This document shows, piece by piece, positions 8,009 through 17,041 of a stretch of 64,000 bases of DNA (the stretch's first letter is position 1; each line of letters opens with the position of its first letter). The DNA is from Thermosipho africanus Ob7. Its GTDB lineage: Bacteria > Thermotogota > Thermotogae > Thermotogales > Fervidobacteriaceae. The stretch lies in assembly GCF_003351105.1 (NCBI RefSeq), contig NZ_NKRG01000001.1, positions 62,001-126,000 of the forward strand, written 5' to 3'. A model generated the notes under the pieces. The model saw nothing but the letters and a program-made list of their open reading frames with translations, was not told the DNA's origin and did no database searches. Position numbers and translations under genes: made by a program.

Positions 8009-9268
8009 ATGAAAAAACTATTGGTAATTTTATTGTCACTTGTTGTTATTTTTTCGTTTGCAAAGACTAAAGTTGTATTCTGGCATGCTATGGGTGGAAA
8101 TCATGGGAAAACTTTAGAGCAGATTGTAAATTCATTTAATGAATCACATCCTGATATTGAAGTAGAAGCTATTTACGTTGGAAATTACGGTGCTTTATCT
8201 CAAAAACTTCTTGCTGGTGCACAAGCTGGGGAACTTCCAACAATTGCACAGGCTTATTCAAACTGGACAGCAAAATTAATTCAAAGTGGCGTTGTCCAAA
8301 AATTAAATGACTTTTTAAACGATCCAAAGATAGGTCTTGCAAAAGAGGAATGGGAAGATGTATACGAACCTTTGAGAAAAAATTGTATGTGGGGTAATGA
8401 CATTTATGCTGTTCCTTTCAACAAGAGTCTTTACATTTTATACTACAATGCAGATCTTCTAACACTTTACGGTGTTGATGTTCCAAAATCAATTAACGAA
8501 CTTTACTATGCTGCAAAAGTTTTAACAGAAGATGTTGATGGTGATGGTAAACCAGATCAATATGGATTTGGATTTAGAACAACTGCAGACTTGTTCCAAA
8601 TTCTTCTTTCACTTAGAGGCGGTTCTGTTTTAAGAATGGAAAATGGAAAATGGGTATCAAATATAGATAGTCAAGAAACAAGAGATGTTTTAAGCTTTGT
8701 TAGAAAATTAGTTGATGAAGGTATTGCATATTATCAAGGTGGATACATGAACGATCCATTTGGCCAACAAAAGGTTGTTATGTACATAGATACAATTGCA
8801 GGAAGAAAATACGTTGAGAGCTCTGTAAAAGGTAAATTCAATTGGGGTTGGGCACCTGTACCTGTTTGGAAAACAAGAAATGTTCCATTTGCAGGAACCG
8901 ACGTTATTATGTTTGCAAATGCAACTGATGAAGAGAAAAAAGCAGCTTGGGAATTTATGAAATACCTCATTTCACCAGATGTTACAGCATTCTGGTCAGT
9001 AAATACTGGTTATATTCCAGTGAGAAAGAGCGCTCTTGAAACAAATATTTGGAAGGAAAATGTAAAATCAGATCCTCTTGCAGAAATCCCACTTACTCAG
9101 ATTAACAATGCAATATTTGATCCACAAATTGGAGTATGGTATGAAATTAGAACAGTTGTTGGAAACATGTTCTCAGATTTTGTGAATGGAAAAGTTGATA
9201 TGGAAACAGCAATTAAAACGGCAGATGATCAAATTAAGAAATATTTGGCAGAAGAATACGGTGAATAA
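8009..9268 (+). CDS. ABC transporter substrate-binding protein, family 1 (UgpB-like)
   Basis: 419 residues with an N-terminal signal peptide (MKKLLVILLSLVVIFSFA). The mature part begins TKVVFWHAMGGNHGK, typical of the glycerol-3-phosphate/sugar-binding (MalE/UgpB) group. SYNWTAKL-like and PFNKSLYILYYNADLL segments and the FDPQIGVWYEIRTVVGNM end resemble the Thermotoga protein assigned to glycerol-3-phosphate uptake, but the ligand cannot be fixed from sequence. There is no Cys at the cleavage site, so it is not an obvious lipoprotein. No permease or ATPase gene is adjacent; the gene sits alone between its own promoter and a strong terminator, so its membrane partners are encoded elsewhere. 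Confidence 0.88.
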   Translation: MKKLLVILLSLVVIFSFAKTKVVFWHAMGGNHGKTLEQIVNSFNESHPDIEVEAIYVGNYGALSQKLLAGAQAGELPTIAQAYSNWTAKLIQSGVVQKLNDFLNDPKIGLAKEEWEDVYEPLRKNCMWGNDIYAVPFNKSLYILYYNADLLTLYGVDVPKSINELYYAAKVLTEDVDGDGKPDQYGFGFRTTADLFQILLSLRGGSVLRMENGKWVSNIDSQETRDVLSFVRKLVDEGIAYYQGGYMNDPFGQQKVVMYIDTIAGRKYVESSVKGKFNWGWAPVPVWKTRNVPFAGTDVIMFANATDEEKKAAWEFMKYLISPDVTAFWSVNTGYIPVRKSALETNIWKENVKSDPLAEIPLTQINNAIFDPQIGVWYEIRTVVGNMFSDFVNGKVDMETAIKTADDQIKKYLAEEYGE

Positions 9269-9288
9269 TTTTATCCTAGACAAAATAT

Positions 9289-9319
9289 AAAGCGTGGCGT
9301 AACGCCACGCTTTGTTTAT
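9289..9319. terminator. Bidirectional terminator between the binding protein and pyrE
   Basis: An 11-bp perfect stem (AAAGCGTGGCG 9289-9299, CGCCACGCTTT 9303-9313) has a 3-base loop. T-rich sequence follows on the plus strand; on the minus strand the stem begins 3 bases past the pyrE stop. It separates the two convergent units. Confidence 0.88.
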
Positions 9320-9882
9320 TTTTTAATGAATCTACTTCCTGGTTTTTCAAGTGGAATATTTTTTTTACAGAGAGGGCATTCATCTGGGGAGTAAATTGGA
9401 AGTTCTAATTTTATTAAATATTCATATGGAACATCGAATGGATTTGAATTAGACCTGTTTATGATTGAGCCAATACAGCAAAGGTCTCCTCCATTCTCAT
9501 TTACAATTTCTATTACTTCTTTTACTGATTTACCTGTAGTTATTACATCTTCAACTATTGCAACGCGCTCGCCTTTATTTATTTTAAATCCACGTCTGAG
9601 AGTCATAAGGCCGTTTTCTCTTTCTGCAAAAATATTTCTAATATTAAGGTATTTTGCAACCGAGTATGCTAGGTGTATTCCTCCCATTGCAGGACCAATT
9701 ATTAAATCTGGTTTGTATTTTTCTATCTTTTCGGCAAGCATTTTTGCTACCATGTCACCGTATTCGGGAAATTCAAAGAGCCTTGCGCATTGGACATATT
9801 TTTCAGAGTGATTTCCTGATGAAAGTAAAAAATGTCCCGTCAAAAGTGCCCCCGTTTTTTCAAGGATTTCTTTTATTTCCAT
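9316..9882 (-). CDS. pyrE: Orotate phosphoribosyltransferase
   Basis: 188 residues. Transfers ribose-5-phosphate from PRPP to orotate to give OMP. Seen: [15 protein letters not shown] near residue 18 (orotate side), and the PRPP-binding loop [15 protein letters not shown] near 107. A C-terminal CPLCKK pair (Cys residues near 168 and 171) may bind metal or simply be a local feature. The ATG at 9882 has GGAGG 7 bases upstream. It overlaps the end of pyrF by 10 bases and is the last gene of the pyr operon. Confidence 0.95.
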   Translation of the reverse strand: MEIKEILEKTGALLTGHFLLSSGNHSEKYVQCARLFEFPEYGDMVAKMLAEKIEKYKPDLIIGPAMGGIHLAYSVAKYLNIRNIFAERENGLMTLRRGFKINKGERVAIVEDVITTGKSVKEVIEIVNENGGDLCCIGSIINRSNSNPFDVPYEYLIKLELPIYSPDECPLCKKNIPLEKPGSRFIKK

Positions 9883-10484
9883 TTTAATTCCTCCTTGATT
9901 TTTTCTATTTTTTCTTTAGGATTTTTACTGAGGTAGATTTCTCTACCTAAAACTGCAAAGTCTGCAATATCCTTTATTTGATCCAATGTAATGATATCTT
10001 TTTGATCATCAGCTTTGACTTGCATTCTTATGCCTGGAACTAAAAATTTGCCACTGAGTTTTTTTCTTAAATTTATTGCCCAACGGCCAGGAAGAACAAA
10101 CGAGCTTTTTATGTTTTCAAGCTCTTCTATTGTTTTTAGATAGTCTGATAATTCTCCAACTTGAGAAGTTAGTTTGACTACTGAAAAAATGATTTTTTCT
10201 GTTGAATCAAGAGCTGCCTTAACACTTTCAATTCCCGCGGCACTATGAACTGTAAAACCTATTATAGCTGGATGATCCCAGCTTTTAATTGATCTAGAAA
10301 CTGTTGAAGGAATATCGCAAAATTTCAAGTCTAATATTACTTTGATGTTTCTCTTTTCAAATTCATCTAGAATTTTTTTGCCGAAAATAGCCAAGTTATG
10401 TCCTACCTTTACAGTATCAAAACTTCCGTATTTATCAATGAATTCTAAGGGGCTTTCCATATCCAAACTCAATACAGGTATCAT
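9873..10484 (-). CDS. pyrF: Orotidine 5'-phosphate decarboxylase
   Basis: 203 residues, a short-type TIM barrel. Decarboxylates OMP to UMP, the last step of the pathway. Seen: substrate-binding VLSLDME at the N-terminus, [10 protein letters not shown], the catalytic [11 protein letters not shown] near residues 52-62 (Asp-Lys-Asp charged network), and the phosphate-binding end VPGIRMQ and [13 protein letters not shown]. It overlaps pyrD by 4 bases and pyrE by 10 bases, consistent with translational coupling. Confidence 0.95.
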   Translation of the reverse strand: MIPVLSLDMESPLEFIDKYGSFDTVKVGHNLAIFGKKILDEFEKRNIKVILDLKFCDIPSTVSRSIKSWDHPAIIGFTVHSAAGIESVKAALDSTEKIIFSVVKLTSQVGELSDYLKTIEELENIKSSFVLPGRWAINLRKKLSGKFLVPGIRMQVKADDQKDIITLDQIKDIADFAVLGREIYLSKNPKEKIEKIKEELKWK

Positions 10485-11299
10485 TTTTCCACTCCTTTCA
10501 AATATTTTCCAAGTTCTTCAATAACTTGTGGATCTTTAAATAACGCGCTTCCTATTGAAATAGCATTTGCTCCTACTAAAAGGAAATCATCCACATCTTT
10601 CTTTGTATATATACCTCCTGAAGCTATTATGTATATATCTTTTAGAACTTTTCTAACTTCATATATTGCGCGTAATGCTATAGGTTTTAAAATTGGTCCT
10701 GAAAGTCCTCCCGTAACTATTTTTCCATCTTTTATTAGAAGACCTCTAACACAGTTTATTAGTGTAAGTCCGTTCCATCCAAATTCTTTTACTTTTTTTG
10801 ATAAGACTTCAACAAAATTTCCTTCAATACTTAATTTTGCAATTAAAAATGAATTTGGAAGTATTTTTCGAACATTTTCAAGAATTTCTTGCCATTCATT
10901 TACGTCTGAAAGAATTGAAAGCCCGCCTTTTTTTACGTTTGGACAAGAAAAGTTAAATTCAATTGCCTCAAATTTTTTAGCGTATGGAGCTATTTTTTCT
11001 GCTATTTTTATGTATTCATCTTTACTATCTCCTCCAAGACTAAGTATTGTTTTTGTTTCTTTAAGTACGAATTTTTCAATGTTTGATATAACGTATTCTA
11101 TTCCAGGATTTTCAAGACCGATACTATTAATTATATAGTTTTCCGAATTTTCCATTCTTTTTGATTTGTTTCCTGGTTTTGGATTTAAAGTTATGGTTTT
11201 TAACGTATATGCACCTACATATTTTGGGTTTATAAGGCTTAGATATTCTCCACTTCCTCCCGGTCCAGAAGCTATAACTAGAGGCGGGTTTAGATTCAT
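10481..11299 (-). CDS. pyrD: Dihydroorotate dehydrogenase catalytic subunit (PyrD type 1B)
   Basis: 272 residues. FMN-dependent oxidation of dihydroorotate to orotate. Seen: NPPLVIASGPGGSGEYL at the N-terminus, FNFSCPNVKKGG near residue 125 carrying the class 1 active-site Cys, and the FMN-phosphate site IIASGGIYTKKD near 220 with ANAISIGSALF. Pairing with PyrK next door identifies the NAD-linked B type heterotetramer. GGAGG lies 8 bases before the ATG, and the gene overlaps pyrK by 4 bases. Confidence 0.95.
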   Translation of the reverse strand: MNLNPPLVIASGPGGSGEYLSLINPKYVGAYTLKTITLNPKPGNKSKRMENSENYIINSIGLENPGIEYVISNIEKFVLKETKTILSLGGDSKDEYIKIAEKIAPYAKKFEAIEFNFSCPNVKKGGLSILSDVNEWQEILENVRKILPNSFLIAKLSIEGNFVEVLSKKVKEFGWNGLTLINCVRGLLIKDGKIVTGGLSGPILKPIALRAIYEVRKVLKDIYIIASGGIYTKKDVDDFLLVGANAISIGSALFKDPQVIEELGKYLKGVEK

Positions 11300-11943
11300 A
11301 GTATATCCCTCCTAAATATTGGTCCGTCTGTACAGACGTGCTTTACACCATCTTTTGTAAAAACGGCACAGCTTTTACAAGCGCCAATACCACAACCCAT
11401 ATATTCTTCAAGTGATACAAAAACATTTTTGGATTCAATGTTTGAAAGAACAAATTCTTCCATTTGTTTTGAACCACTTACTAGGTACCAATCGTATGGC
11501 TTTAAAGTTTTTATTTTTTTGGAAAAATCTTCATTCCCAACTACGCTTTCAAAAGGAAGTTCGAAATTTATCTTGCTTTTGCTTCCAATAAGTACATTAC
11601 AAGAATATTTTTCATGTAAAAGATTTGCTAATGTAATGCATGTCGGAGATGCTATAACTATGCCATTGCCTGCAGGTGGGATGAATTTATTACCTAATGG
11701 AAAGTGGGCTTTAAATTTTTTTTCTTCGAAGACGATATATTTTGTTCCTTTTCCTTTTATCTGAACTGATACAGCTATATTGCTTTTCCATGTTCCAAGT
11801 ATAAAAGGTTTTCTTGTTAGTGAGGGAGTTTGAATCATTATAAATTGACCTTCATCAAATTTAAATTTTTCATTAAATGTAACTATAAATGTATCTTCAT
11901 TTATTTGAATTACATCTTTCTTAGTCAAATAAGTATTCTCCAT
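11296..11943 (-). CDS. pyrK: Dihydroorotate dehydrogenase electron-transfer subunit
   Basis: About 215 residues. Carries FAD and a [2Fe-2S] cluster and passes electrons from PyrD to NAD+. Seen: the FAD-binding strand TRKPFILGTWK, the nucleotide-binding VIASPTCITLANLL stretch, and the C-terminal cluster ligands CGIGACKSCAVF plus a fourth Cys in VKHVCTDGP. Two ATG codons are possible: 11964 lies before the GGGGG ribosome site, while ATG 11943 has it 7 bases upstream and was chosen. The 5' end overlaps the end of pyrC by 23 bases. Confidence 0.92.
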   Translation of the reverse strand: MENTYLTKKDVIQINEDTFIVTFNEKFKFDEGQFIMIQTPSLTRKPFILGTWKSNIAVSVQIKGKGTKYIVFEEKKFKAHFPLGNKFIPPAGNGIVIASPTCITLANLLHEKYSCNVLIGSKSKINFELPFESVVGNEDFSKKIKTLKPYDWYLVSGSKQMEEFVLSNIESKNVFVSLEEYMGCGIGACKSCAVFTKDGVKHVCTDGPIFRRDIL

Positions 11944-13066
11944 TCCAAAACCCCCATTTTCCATTTATTTTTACTCCAATAACTTTACCTTTTAATTTCA
12001 TACCATCAAAAGCGCAATTTTTTCCTTTACTGTAAAATTTTTTGCTGTCAACTATAAATTCTTGGTTTAAATCTACAACTACAAAATTTTCTGAATCGAA
12101 TTTTGGCTTTATTTTTAATCGTCTTCTTGGACTGTCACAAAGTTTGTTAATTACGATCATAAGGTCTTCAATGGCAGTATAAAAGGCAGAAAATGCAATT
12201 TCAATATTTGAAGTACCATATGGATCTTTTTCAAAGTCATTTTTTTTGTCAGGGTGTGGTGCATGATCAGTGGCAAGGATATCTATATAATTGTTTTTTA
12301 CAGCCTCAATTAAAAATTCTCTTGTTTGTTGGTCAGCAAGGGGTGGGTTGATTTTAAAGTTTGAATTTTTGATATGCTCATTTGTTAATAAAAGGTGGTG
12401 TGGAGTTACTTCACAGGTTATATTTGCATATTTTTTTAGAAATTTTATCATTTCCAGTGTGTAAATCGATGAAATATGCTGGATATGAAAGTCTCTAAAA
12501 CCAAATTCAATCCCTGTTAATATAGTTCTAGCTACTGCTACAGCTTCATTTGTTACTGGCCGTTTGGGCAGATTTTCTATTTTTTTGTAAAAAATTCCCG
12601 GGTGTTCAAACATTTGACTGTGGTCAAGAAGAAGGTGTGGTTTTTTCTTTGAAAAATTTTCTACTAACTCATTGTAATTGTATTCTATGCCATCTGTTGA
12701 ATAACATAAAATGTCTATGTTGTTTGGTTCTTGTGAGCCAAAAAATGATGTTGTCCTGTAAAATTTAACATATGGATTTTCAGAAAGTTTTTTGTGTCTT
12801 TCATGAACATTACTATTTTCTAGTCTTGGTTTTGTGTTTGGTTGTATTAGAACTTCTGAAAAACCACCAGCTATACAAGCTTTTTTTAAAGATTCATAAT
12901 CTTCTTGACCTTCTAATAGCCTTACATGGGTGTGAAAATCAAAAAATGTTGGAATGACAACTAAATTTTCAGAGTATATGTTTTTTGGTAGAGAAATTTC
13001 TTCATAGAAAAGCTTTTTTTGGTAAGGATCATACACTTTTACCGAAATAAATTTCACCTCCCCCAC
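11921..13066 (-). CDS. pyrC: Dihydroorotase
   Basis: About 375-381 residues, amidohydrolase superfamily. Cyclises carbamoyl-aspartate to dihydroorotate. Seen: the zinc motif FDFHTHVR near residue 42, HIQHISS near 198 and the catalytic TDHAPHPDKK near 268. It is the first structural gene of the pyr operon, behind the leader described below. The start is uncertain. The coordinate given uses GTG 13066, but this and the GTG at 13057 lie in or before the Shine-Dalgarno GGGGGAGG (13064-13057). The in-frame codon 8 bases after GAGG is ATT at 13048, followed by TCG GTA AAA. The next canonical codon, GTG 13036, is 20 bases from the ribosome site. Confidence 0.92.
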   Translation of the reverse strand: MGEVKFISVKVYDPYQKKLFYEEISLPKNIYSENLVVIPTFFDFHTHVRLLEGQEDYESLKKACIAGGFSEVLIQPNTKPRLENSNVHERHKKLSENPYVKFYRTTSFFGSQEPNNIDILCYSTDGIEYNYNELVENFSKKKPHLLLDHSQMFEHPGIFYKKIENLPKRPVTNEAVAVARTILTGIEFGFRDFHIQHISSIYTLEMIKFLKKYANITCEVTPHHLLLTNEHIKNSNFKINPPLADQQTREFLIEAVKNNYIDILATDHAPHPDKKNDFEKDPYGTSNIEIAFSAFYTAIEDLMIVINKLCDSPRRRLKIKPKFDSENFVVVDLNQEFIVDSKKFYSKGKNCAFDGMKLKGKVIGVKINGKWGFWNGEYLFD

Positions 13067-13074
13067 AGCTAAAG

Positions 13075-13104
13075 AAAAAGGGGCCCAATAGTGAGCCCCT
13101 TTTT
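13075..13104 (-). terminator. Terminator in the pyr operon leader (candidate attenuator)
   Basis: On the minus strand a perfect 10-bp stem (AAAAAGGGGC 13104-13095, GCCCCTTTTT 13084-13075) has a 10-base loop and a following T run. It lies upstream of pyrC and downstream of the pyr promoter, so it would end transcription before the first structural gene unless overridden. No plus-strand gene ends here, so it is not a terminator for anything on that strand. Confidence 0.8.
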
Positions 13105-13157
13105 CAAGGATTTATGTGAAAAATATTAATTTTTAATTTTTGCTCGAAAGTTTTCAT
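13104..13157 (-). CDS. Putative pyr operon leader peptide (17 aa)
   Basis: ATG at 13157 opens a 17-codon frame (MKTFEQKLKINIFHINP) that stops with TGA at 13106-13104. The ribosome site GGGGGG (13171-13166) is 8 bases upstream, the same spacing seen for most genes here. The last base of the stop codon is the first base of the attenuator stem, so a terminating ribosome would cover the 5' arm of the hairpin. The codons are very A/U-rich with a U run just before the stop, as in UTP-sensed leaders such as enterobacterial pyrBI. Function is inferred from arrangement only; expression is not shown by sequence. Confidence 0.55.
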   Translation of the reverse strand: MKTFEQKLKINIFHINP

Positions 13158-13190
13158 TTTTATAACCCCCCACTAAACTTACCTTATAAT

Positions 13191-13219
13191 TTTATATCAT
13201 ATTTGTGGAGATTTATCAA
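13191..13219 (-). promoter_or_regulatory. Promoter of the pyrimidine operon
   Basis: Minus-strand TTGATA (13219-13214) and TATAAA (13196-13191) are separated by 17 bases, with TGA just before the -10. Transcription would begin near 13184, giving a leader of about 120 bases that contains the 17-codon frame and the terminator hairpin before pyrC. Confidence 0.7.
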
Positions 13220-13268
13220 GTTGTTGAGTTTTTAAATAAATGATGTAGAATTAAATAGAGGTGAATTT

Positions 13269-14300
13269 ATGAGGGTATTTTTAAGCGTGGAAGAGTTAAA
13301 AAGAGTGTTAAAGTTAATTGATAAAACAGTTGGAACTGTTGAAAAAACAAATAGAATAGTTGGATTTAAATATGAAAACGGATTTTTAAATCTTTATGGT
13401 AGTGATGGATGTCTGAGTTTAAAGGCAAAAGTTTCAGAAATGAATCCGACAACTCTTTCTTTTTCTGTTCCATTAGATATATTAAAATTTTTTGTATTTG
13501 AACTCTCGGGAAACATCTCAATTTATTCTGATGGGAATTATGTTGTATTAAAAGCAAAAGATGAGAATTTGAAATTAAAGACAGAACGTTTTTCTTTCAA
13601 GAATTTTGAAGAAAGATATGAGGAATTAATTAACGTTCCTATAAATGTATTTGTAAATGATCTAGATTTTGTATCAAGTCACTTGGAAGAAGGAAGTTAC
13701 GTAGATTTTTACTTTGGAAATAAAGTAAGAATGGTAGCAGAAAATGGCAGTATCATTAATTATGTTGTAAGGGATAAGAAAAGTAAAGAATATTCATGGA
13801 GAATTCCTTATTATTCAGCACGGCATTTGATAAAGGCTTTATCTGAAATAAAAAGTGGAGAATTAATTGTTGGTGAAGGACTTAATAAATTGGTTTTGTC
13901 ATCTGATTATTTGTTTAATGTCTGTGGTGAAGAGCTCGATCACTTGGAGCTTGTACCATTAGAAAATGAAATTGAAAAGTCTGAAGAATTTTTAAGGGTT
14001 AGTTTAAAAAGTATAAGACGATTTTTAAGAAGAGCTATGATTTCTGGAAGATATTCAAGGCTAAAAATATTTGGTAATGAAAAAGGGCTTTATTTTTATG
14101 CTTTTTCTGAAAATATGGAGTATAGAGGGCATATAGATATTAGTAGTAAATACATTTTCCAAACAACAACAAACGCCTATTTTTTAAGAAGCGCTTTGAA
14201 TAGAATAGGTAGTGAAACATTATTGTTTTTCAAAGGCGAAAAGTATTTAATAATATCAACTATGCAAAAAAGAAGATTTATTCTTCTTCCACTTTTATAA
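13269..14300 (+). CDS. Divergent DNA polymerase III beta (sliding clamp)-like protein
   Basis: 343 residues, close to the usual 366 of DnaN. The overall pattern fits a three-domain clamp: an N-terminal [16 protein letters not shown] segment, repeated beta-rich blocks, and a C-terminal [27 protein letters not shown] segment ending RRFILLPLL, which resembles the DnaN tail (ending in a MPIRL-type motif). Similarity is weak elsewhere, so it may be a second, specialised clamp paralogue rather than the replicative DnaN. ATG 13269 has AGAGG 8 bases upstream. Its 3' end overlaps ispG by 23 bases in convergent orientation. A TTGAGT...TAGAAT pair with 16-base spacing at 13224-13251 may be its promoter. 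Confidence 0.6.
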   Translation: MRVFLSVEELKRVLKLIDKTVGTVEKTNRIVGFKYENGFLNLYGSDGCLSLKAKVSEMNPTTLSFSVPLDILKFFVFELSGNISIYSDGNYVVLKAKDENLKLKTERFSFKNFEERYEELINVPINVFVNDLDFVSSHLEEGSYVDFYFGNKVRMVAENGSIINYVVRDKKSKEYSWRIPYYSARHLIKALSEIKSGELIVGEGLNKLVLSSDYLFNVCGEELDHLELVPLENEIEKSEEFLRVSLKSIRRFLRRAMISGRYSRLKIFGNEKGLYFYAFSENMEYRGHIDISSKYIFQTTTNAYFLRSALNRIGSETLLFFKGEKYLIISTMQKRRFILLPLL

Positions 14301-15312
14301 TATAATCTTCTAGAACTTGAAAAATTTCTTCTTTTTTGAAAGTTCCTACTATCTTTCCTTTATAGAATAGCAAAAATCCATTTTGAACTCCCGCAATTCC
14401 AATTTCAGCATCTTTTCCTTCTCCAATACCATTTACAACACACCCTAAAACTGCTATTTTTATGTTTTTTTCAACCTTTGAAAATCTTTGTTCAATAATA
14501 CTAGACCATTTTTCAACATCTATTGTTGTCCTCGCACAAGTAGGACATGCTATTATTTGTATTCCTTTCCTAAGATTTAAAGATATTAAAAGTTTTTTTG
14601 CAGCCAGAACTTCTTTTACGGGATCCCCTGCAATGGAAATCCTTATTGTATCACCTATGCCTTTATATAAAAGATATCCCAAAGCAGCAGAAGATTTTAT
14701 AATTGCCCATTCGTATGTTCCAGCTTCTGTAACTCCAATATGAAGTGGATAGTCAGTCATTTTTGAAATTTTTTCGTATGCTTTTATCGTTTCAATGACA
14801 TCTGAGCTTTTTACTGAAATTACAATGTTTTCAAAATCAAACTTTTCAAGTAACCTAACTTCCTTCAATGCAGCCTCGCATAGTGCGTCAATTTTAGGAA
14901 GTGTCTCAAGTTCTTTAGGAATGGATCCTGAATTTGCACCTACTCTTATGGGGACATTATATTCTTTTGCAACTTTAATAATTTCTTTTACTTTTTCATC
15001 ATTTCCAATATTTCCAGGGTTTATTCTAACTTTACTTGCTCCATTTTTAATACTTTCTATTGCAAGCTTATAGTCAAAATGTATATCAGCTATAATTGGG
15101 ATTGGAGATTCTTTGGTTATTGTTTTTAAAGCTTTAGCAGCTTCAAAAGTGGGGACTGAAACTCTAACTAATTCGCATCCTGCATTGTATAAATTTTGAA
15201 TTTGTTGCAAAGTGTTTTTTATATCTTCGGTTTTTGTATTAGTCATAGATTGTATAACAATCGGATTTTTTCCACCAATTTTAACATTTTTAATATTTAT
15301 TTCTTTAGTCAT
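14278..15312 (-). CDS. ispG: 4-hydroxy-3-methylbut-2-enyl diphosphate synthase
   Basis: 344 residues, the compact bacterial IspG without an insert domain. Reduces the cyclodiphosphate MEcPP to HMBPP in the MEP isoprenoid pathway using a [4Fe-4S] cluster. Seen: [11 protein letters not shown] near residue 20, [10 protein letters not shown] near 95, cluster ligands in CPTCART near 256 and VLGCVVNG near 290, and the [16 protein letters not shown]-terminal signature. GGAGG precedes the ATG at 15312. It diverges from the c-di-GMP gene pair. Confidence 0.96.
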   Translation of the reverse strand: MTKEINIKNVKIGGKNPIVIQSMTNTKTEDIKNTLQQIQNLYNAGCELVRVSVPTFEAAKALKTITKESPIPIIADIHFDYKLAIESIKNGASKVRINPGNIGNDEKVKEIIKVAKEYNVPIRVGANSGSIPKELETLPKIDALCEAALKEVRLLEKFDFENIVISVKSSDVIETIKAYEKISKMTDYPLHIGVTEAGTYEWAIIKSSAALGYLLYKGIGDTIRISIAGDPVKEVLAAKKLLISLNLRKGIQIIACPTCARTTIDVEKWSSIIEQRFSKVEKNIKIAVLGCVVNGIGEGKDAEIGIAGVQNGFLLFYKGKIVGTFKKEEIFQVLEDYIIKVEEE

Positions 15313-15327
15313 TTTAATGCCTCCTTG

Positions 15328-15336
15328 TGATAAAAT
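15328..15336 (+). promoter_or_regulatory. Extended -10 promoter for the HD-GYP/GGDEF/rseP operon
   Basis: TGA-TAAAAT at 15328-15336 precedes the gene at 15358 with a short leader and GAGGG ribosome site. It lies over the ispG ribosome-site region on the other strand, so the two units diverge from a very small space. Confidence 0.5.
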
Positions 15337-15357
15337 AATAGTTAAGAGGGTGATAAT

Positions 15358-17031
15358 ATGAGGTTAAAAGATGAATTAATATTATTACTTAGAAAAGGTT
15401 ACTATGTTTTATTAGTAGTATTTATCTTGATGTTTACTGTCATATCAATTTTACTATTTAATTTTGAAAAAAACAATCTAGTTAACTTTGCAAGTTTTGT
15501 AAAATCAGCGGTAGAAGAAAAAAGTTTTGAAAGCAGTGAGTCGGTCATAGATTATATAAACAAGTTGATAGCAAATGAAAAGGAATGTTTGTTTTTTTCT
15601 CCTGTCAAGGAAAATAGATTGTTCTTTGTTAGTGTTCCAATAAAGGTTTTAGGTTATAATTTCGTAATTTGCAAAGATTTAAGATCAAGTTTTTTTAAAC
15701 TTTTAATCGTTTTTGGAATATTTTTATTTATATTTTTGATTATATACTATAGACTAAAAAATTCTTATGTAAAATTTGCAAAAGAACTTGAAGATGGACT
15801 TAAGATTCTTAAAGCTTCTATGGACCATTTTCAAAATTATCTTGAAATTAGTACTGTTAATAGAGAATTGAGAATTGTCGAATTAGATGAACTCAAAGAA
15901 AGGTTTAATTATCTTCAAAAGGTTGTATTGGACAATGAAAAAGAACTGCAGGAAATGTTTTATTCAGAAGAAAGATTAAGGAAAGAAGTTGAACAATTAA
16001 ATAATTTACTTGTATCGGTTTATGACATACTTTCTGATATTGTTCCAGAAGAAGATTTAGAGGAAATTGCTCATAAAATACTAAAAAAGTTGATTTCTAT
16101 AATACCAGATGTAAATGCTGGAAGTATTATTTTAAAAGACGGTGGAAAGTACAGATTTTATGCTCAAATAGGTTATTCTGATGCTTTAAAAGATATAGTT
16201 TTTACAGATGAAGATGATGTGGTTGCAGTAAAGTATGAAGGATTTGTTGATGGAAAAATCTTTAAAGAATTAAATGAAAAAAGTGTATTTAAAGATAAAT
16301 TTGAAAAATTAGGTAGTAATAAAATAAAATCTTCGTATATAATTCCAATTTATGTTAATAACGAAAAGTTTGGTGGTATTTGTTTGGATTCGTTTGTGAA
16401 TGAAAAACTAGTTATACCAGAATATGCAACTCAAATATTTGGAAAACTATTTGGGAACTTTTTGTATCTAAAATTATATGGAAAGAGAATGGAGAAATTA
16501 TTTGAAGAAATTTTAACATTGCTTGTAGAAGTTGAAGAAAAATTATCAAATAAAAAGCATTCAAAAATGGTAGCAAATGTTTCTAAAATAGTAGCTGAAA
16601 AGATGGGACTAGATGTAGAAAGAGTGTATAGGGCTGCATATTTGCACGATATTGGAAAAATAATGGTAGACAAGACGGTTCTAAAAAAGCCTGGAAGGTT
16701 AACGAGAAAAGAAAGGGAAACAATTGAAAGGCATGTAGAGCATGGTTATAAATTATTGAGTAAATTTGAAGGTTTTAAAGATATTGCAGAGATAGTTTTA
16801 TACCATCATGAAAGGTGCGATGGGAAAGGTTATCCTAAAGGACTAAAATGTGAACAAATACCTATTGAAAGTAAGATAATAAGTGCGGTAGATGTTTGCT
16901 GCACACTATTGATAAAAGGTTATGGAAATGAAGAGATAATAAATTTACTTAGAAAAGATGTAGAGAATGGAAAATTGGATGGTAATATTGTTGAAATTTT
17001 GATAGAATTGTTAAGGAACAATATAATTTAG
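15358..17031 (+). CDS. Membrane GAF-HD-GYP protein, probable c-di-GMP phosphodiesterase
   Basis: 557 residues. Two hydrophobic segments at about 13-35 and 113-132 bracket a short extracytoplasmic region. A coiled region at about 140-225 follows, then a GAF-like domain (about 230-375), then the HD-GYP output domain: [17 protein letters not shown] near 401, HDIGK near 430, and [13 protein letters not shown] near 483, which contains the diagnostic HHExxDGxGYP. HD-GYP enzymes hydrolyse c-di-GMP. The diguanylate cyclase starts 10 bases after the stop, so synthesis and breakdown enzymes share one transcript. The signal sensed is unknown. Confidence 0.87.
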   Translation: MRLKDELILLLRKGYYVLLVVFILMFTVISILLFNFEKNNLVNFASFVKSAVEEKSFESSESVIDYINKLIANEKECLFFSPVKENRLFFVSVPIKVLGYNFVICKDLRSSFFKLLIVFGIFLFIFLIIYYRLKNSYVKFAKELEDGLKILKASMDHFQNYLEISTVNRELRIVELDELKERFNYLQKVVLDNEKELQEMFYSEERLRKEVEQLNNLLVSVYDILSDIVPEEDLEEIAHKILKKLISIIPDVNAGSIILKDGGKYRFYAQIGYSDALKDIVFTDEDDVVAVKYEGFVDGKIFKELNEKSVFKDKFEKLGSNKIKSSYIIPIYVNNEKFGGICLDSFVNEKLVIPEYATQIFGKLFGNFLYLKLYGKRMEKLFEEILTLLVEVEEKLSNKKHSKMVANVSKIVAEKMGLDVERVYRAAYLHDIGKIMVDKTVLKKPGRLTRKERETIERHVEHGYKLLSKFEGFKDIAEIVLYHHERCDGKGYPKGLKCEQIPIESKIISAVDVCCTLLIKGYGNEEIINLLRKDVENGKLDGNIVEILIELLRNNII

Positions 17032-17041
17032 GGGTGAAGTT

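Noticed and set aside
9300-9420. pyrE C-terminal CPLC motif as a zinc ribbon
   Set aside because: Only one CxxC pair is present and the enzyme needs none; kept as a remark in the pyrE entry.
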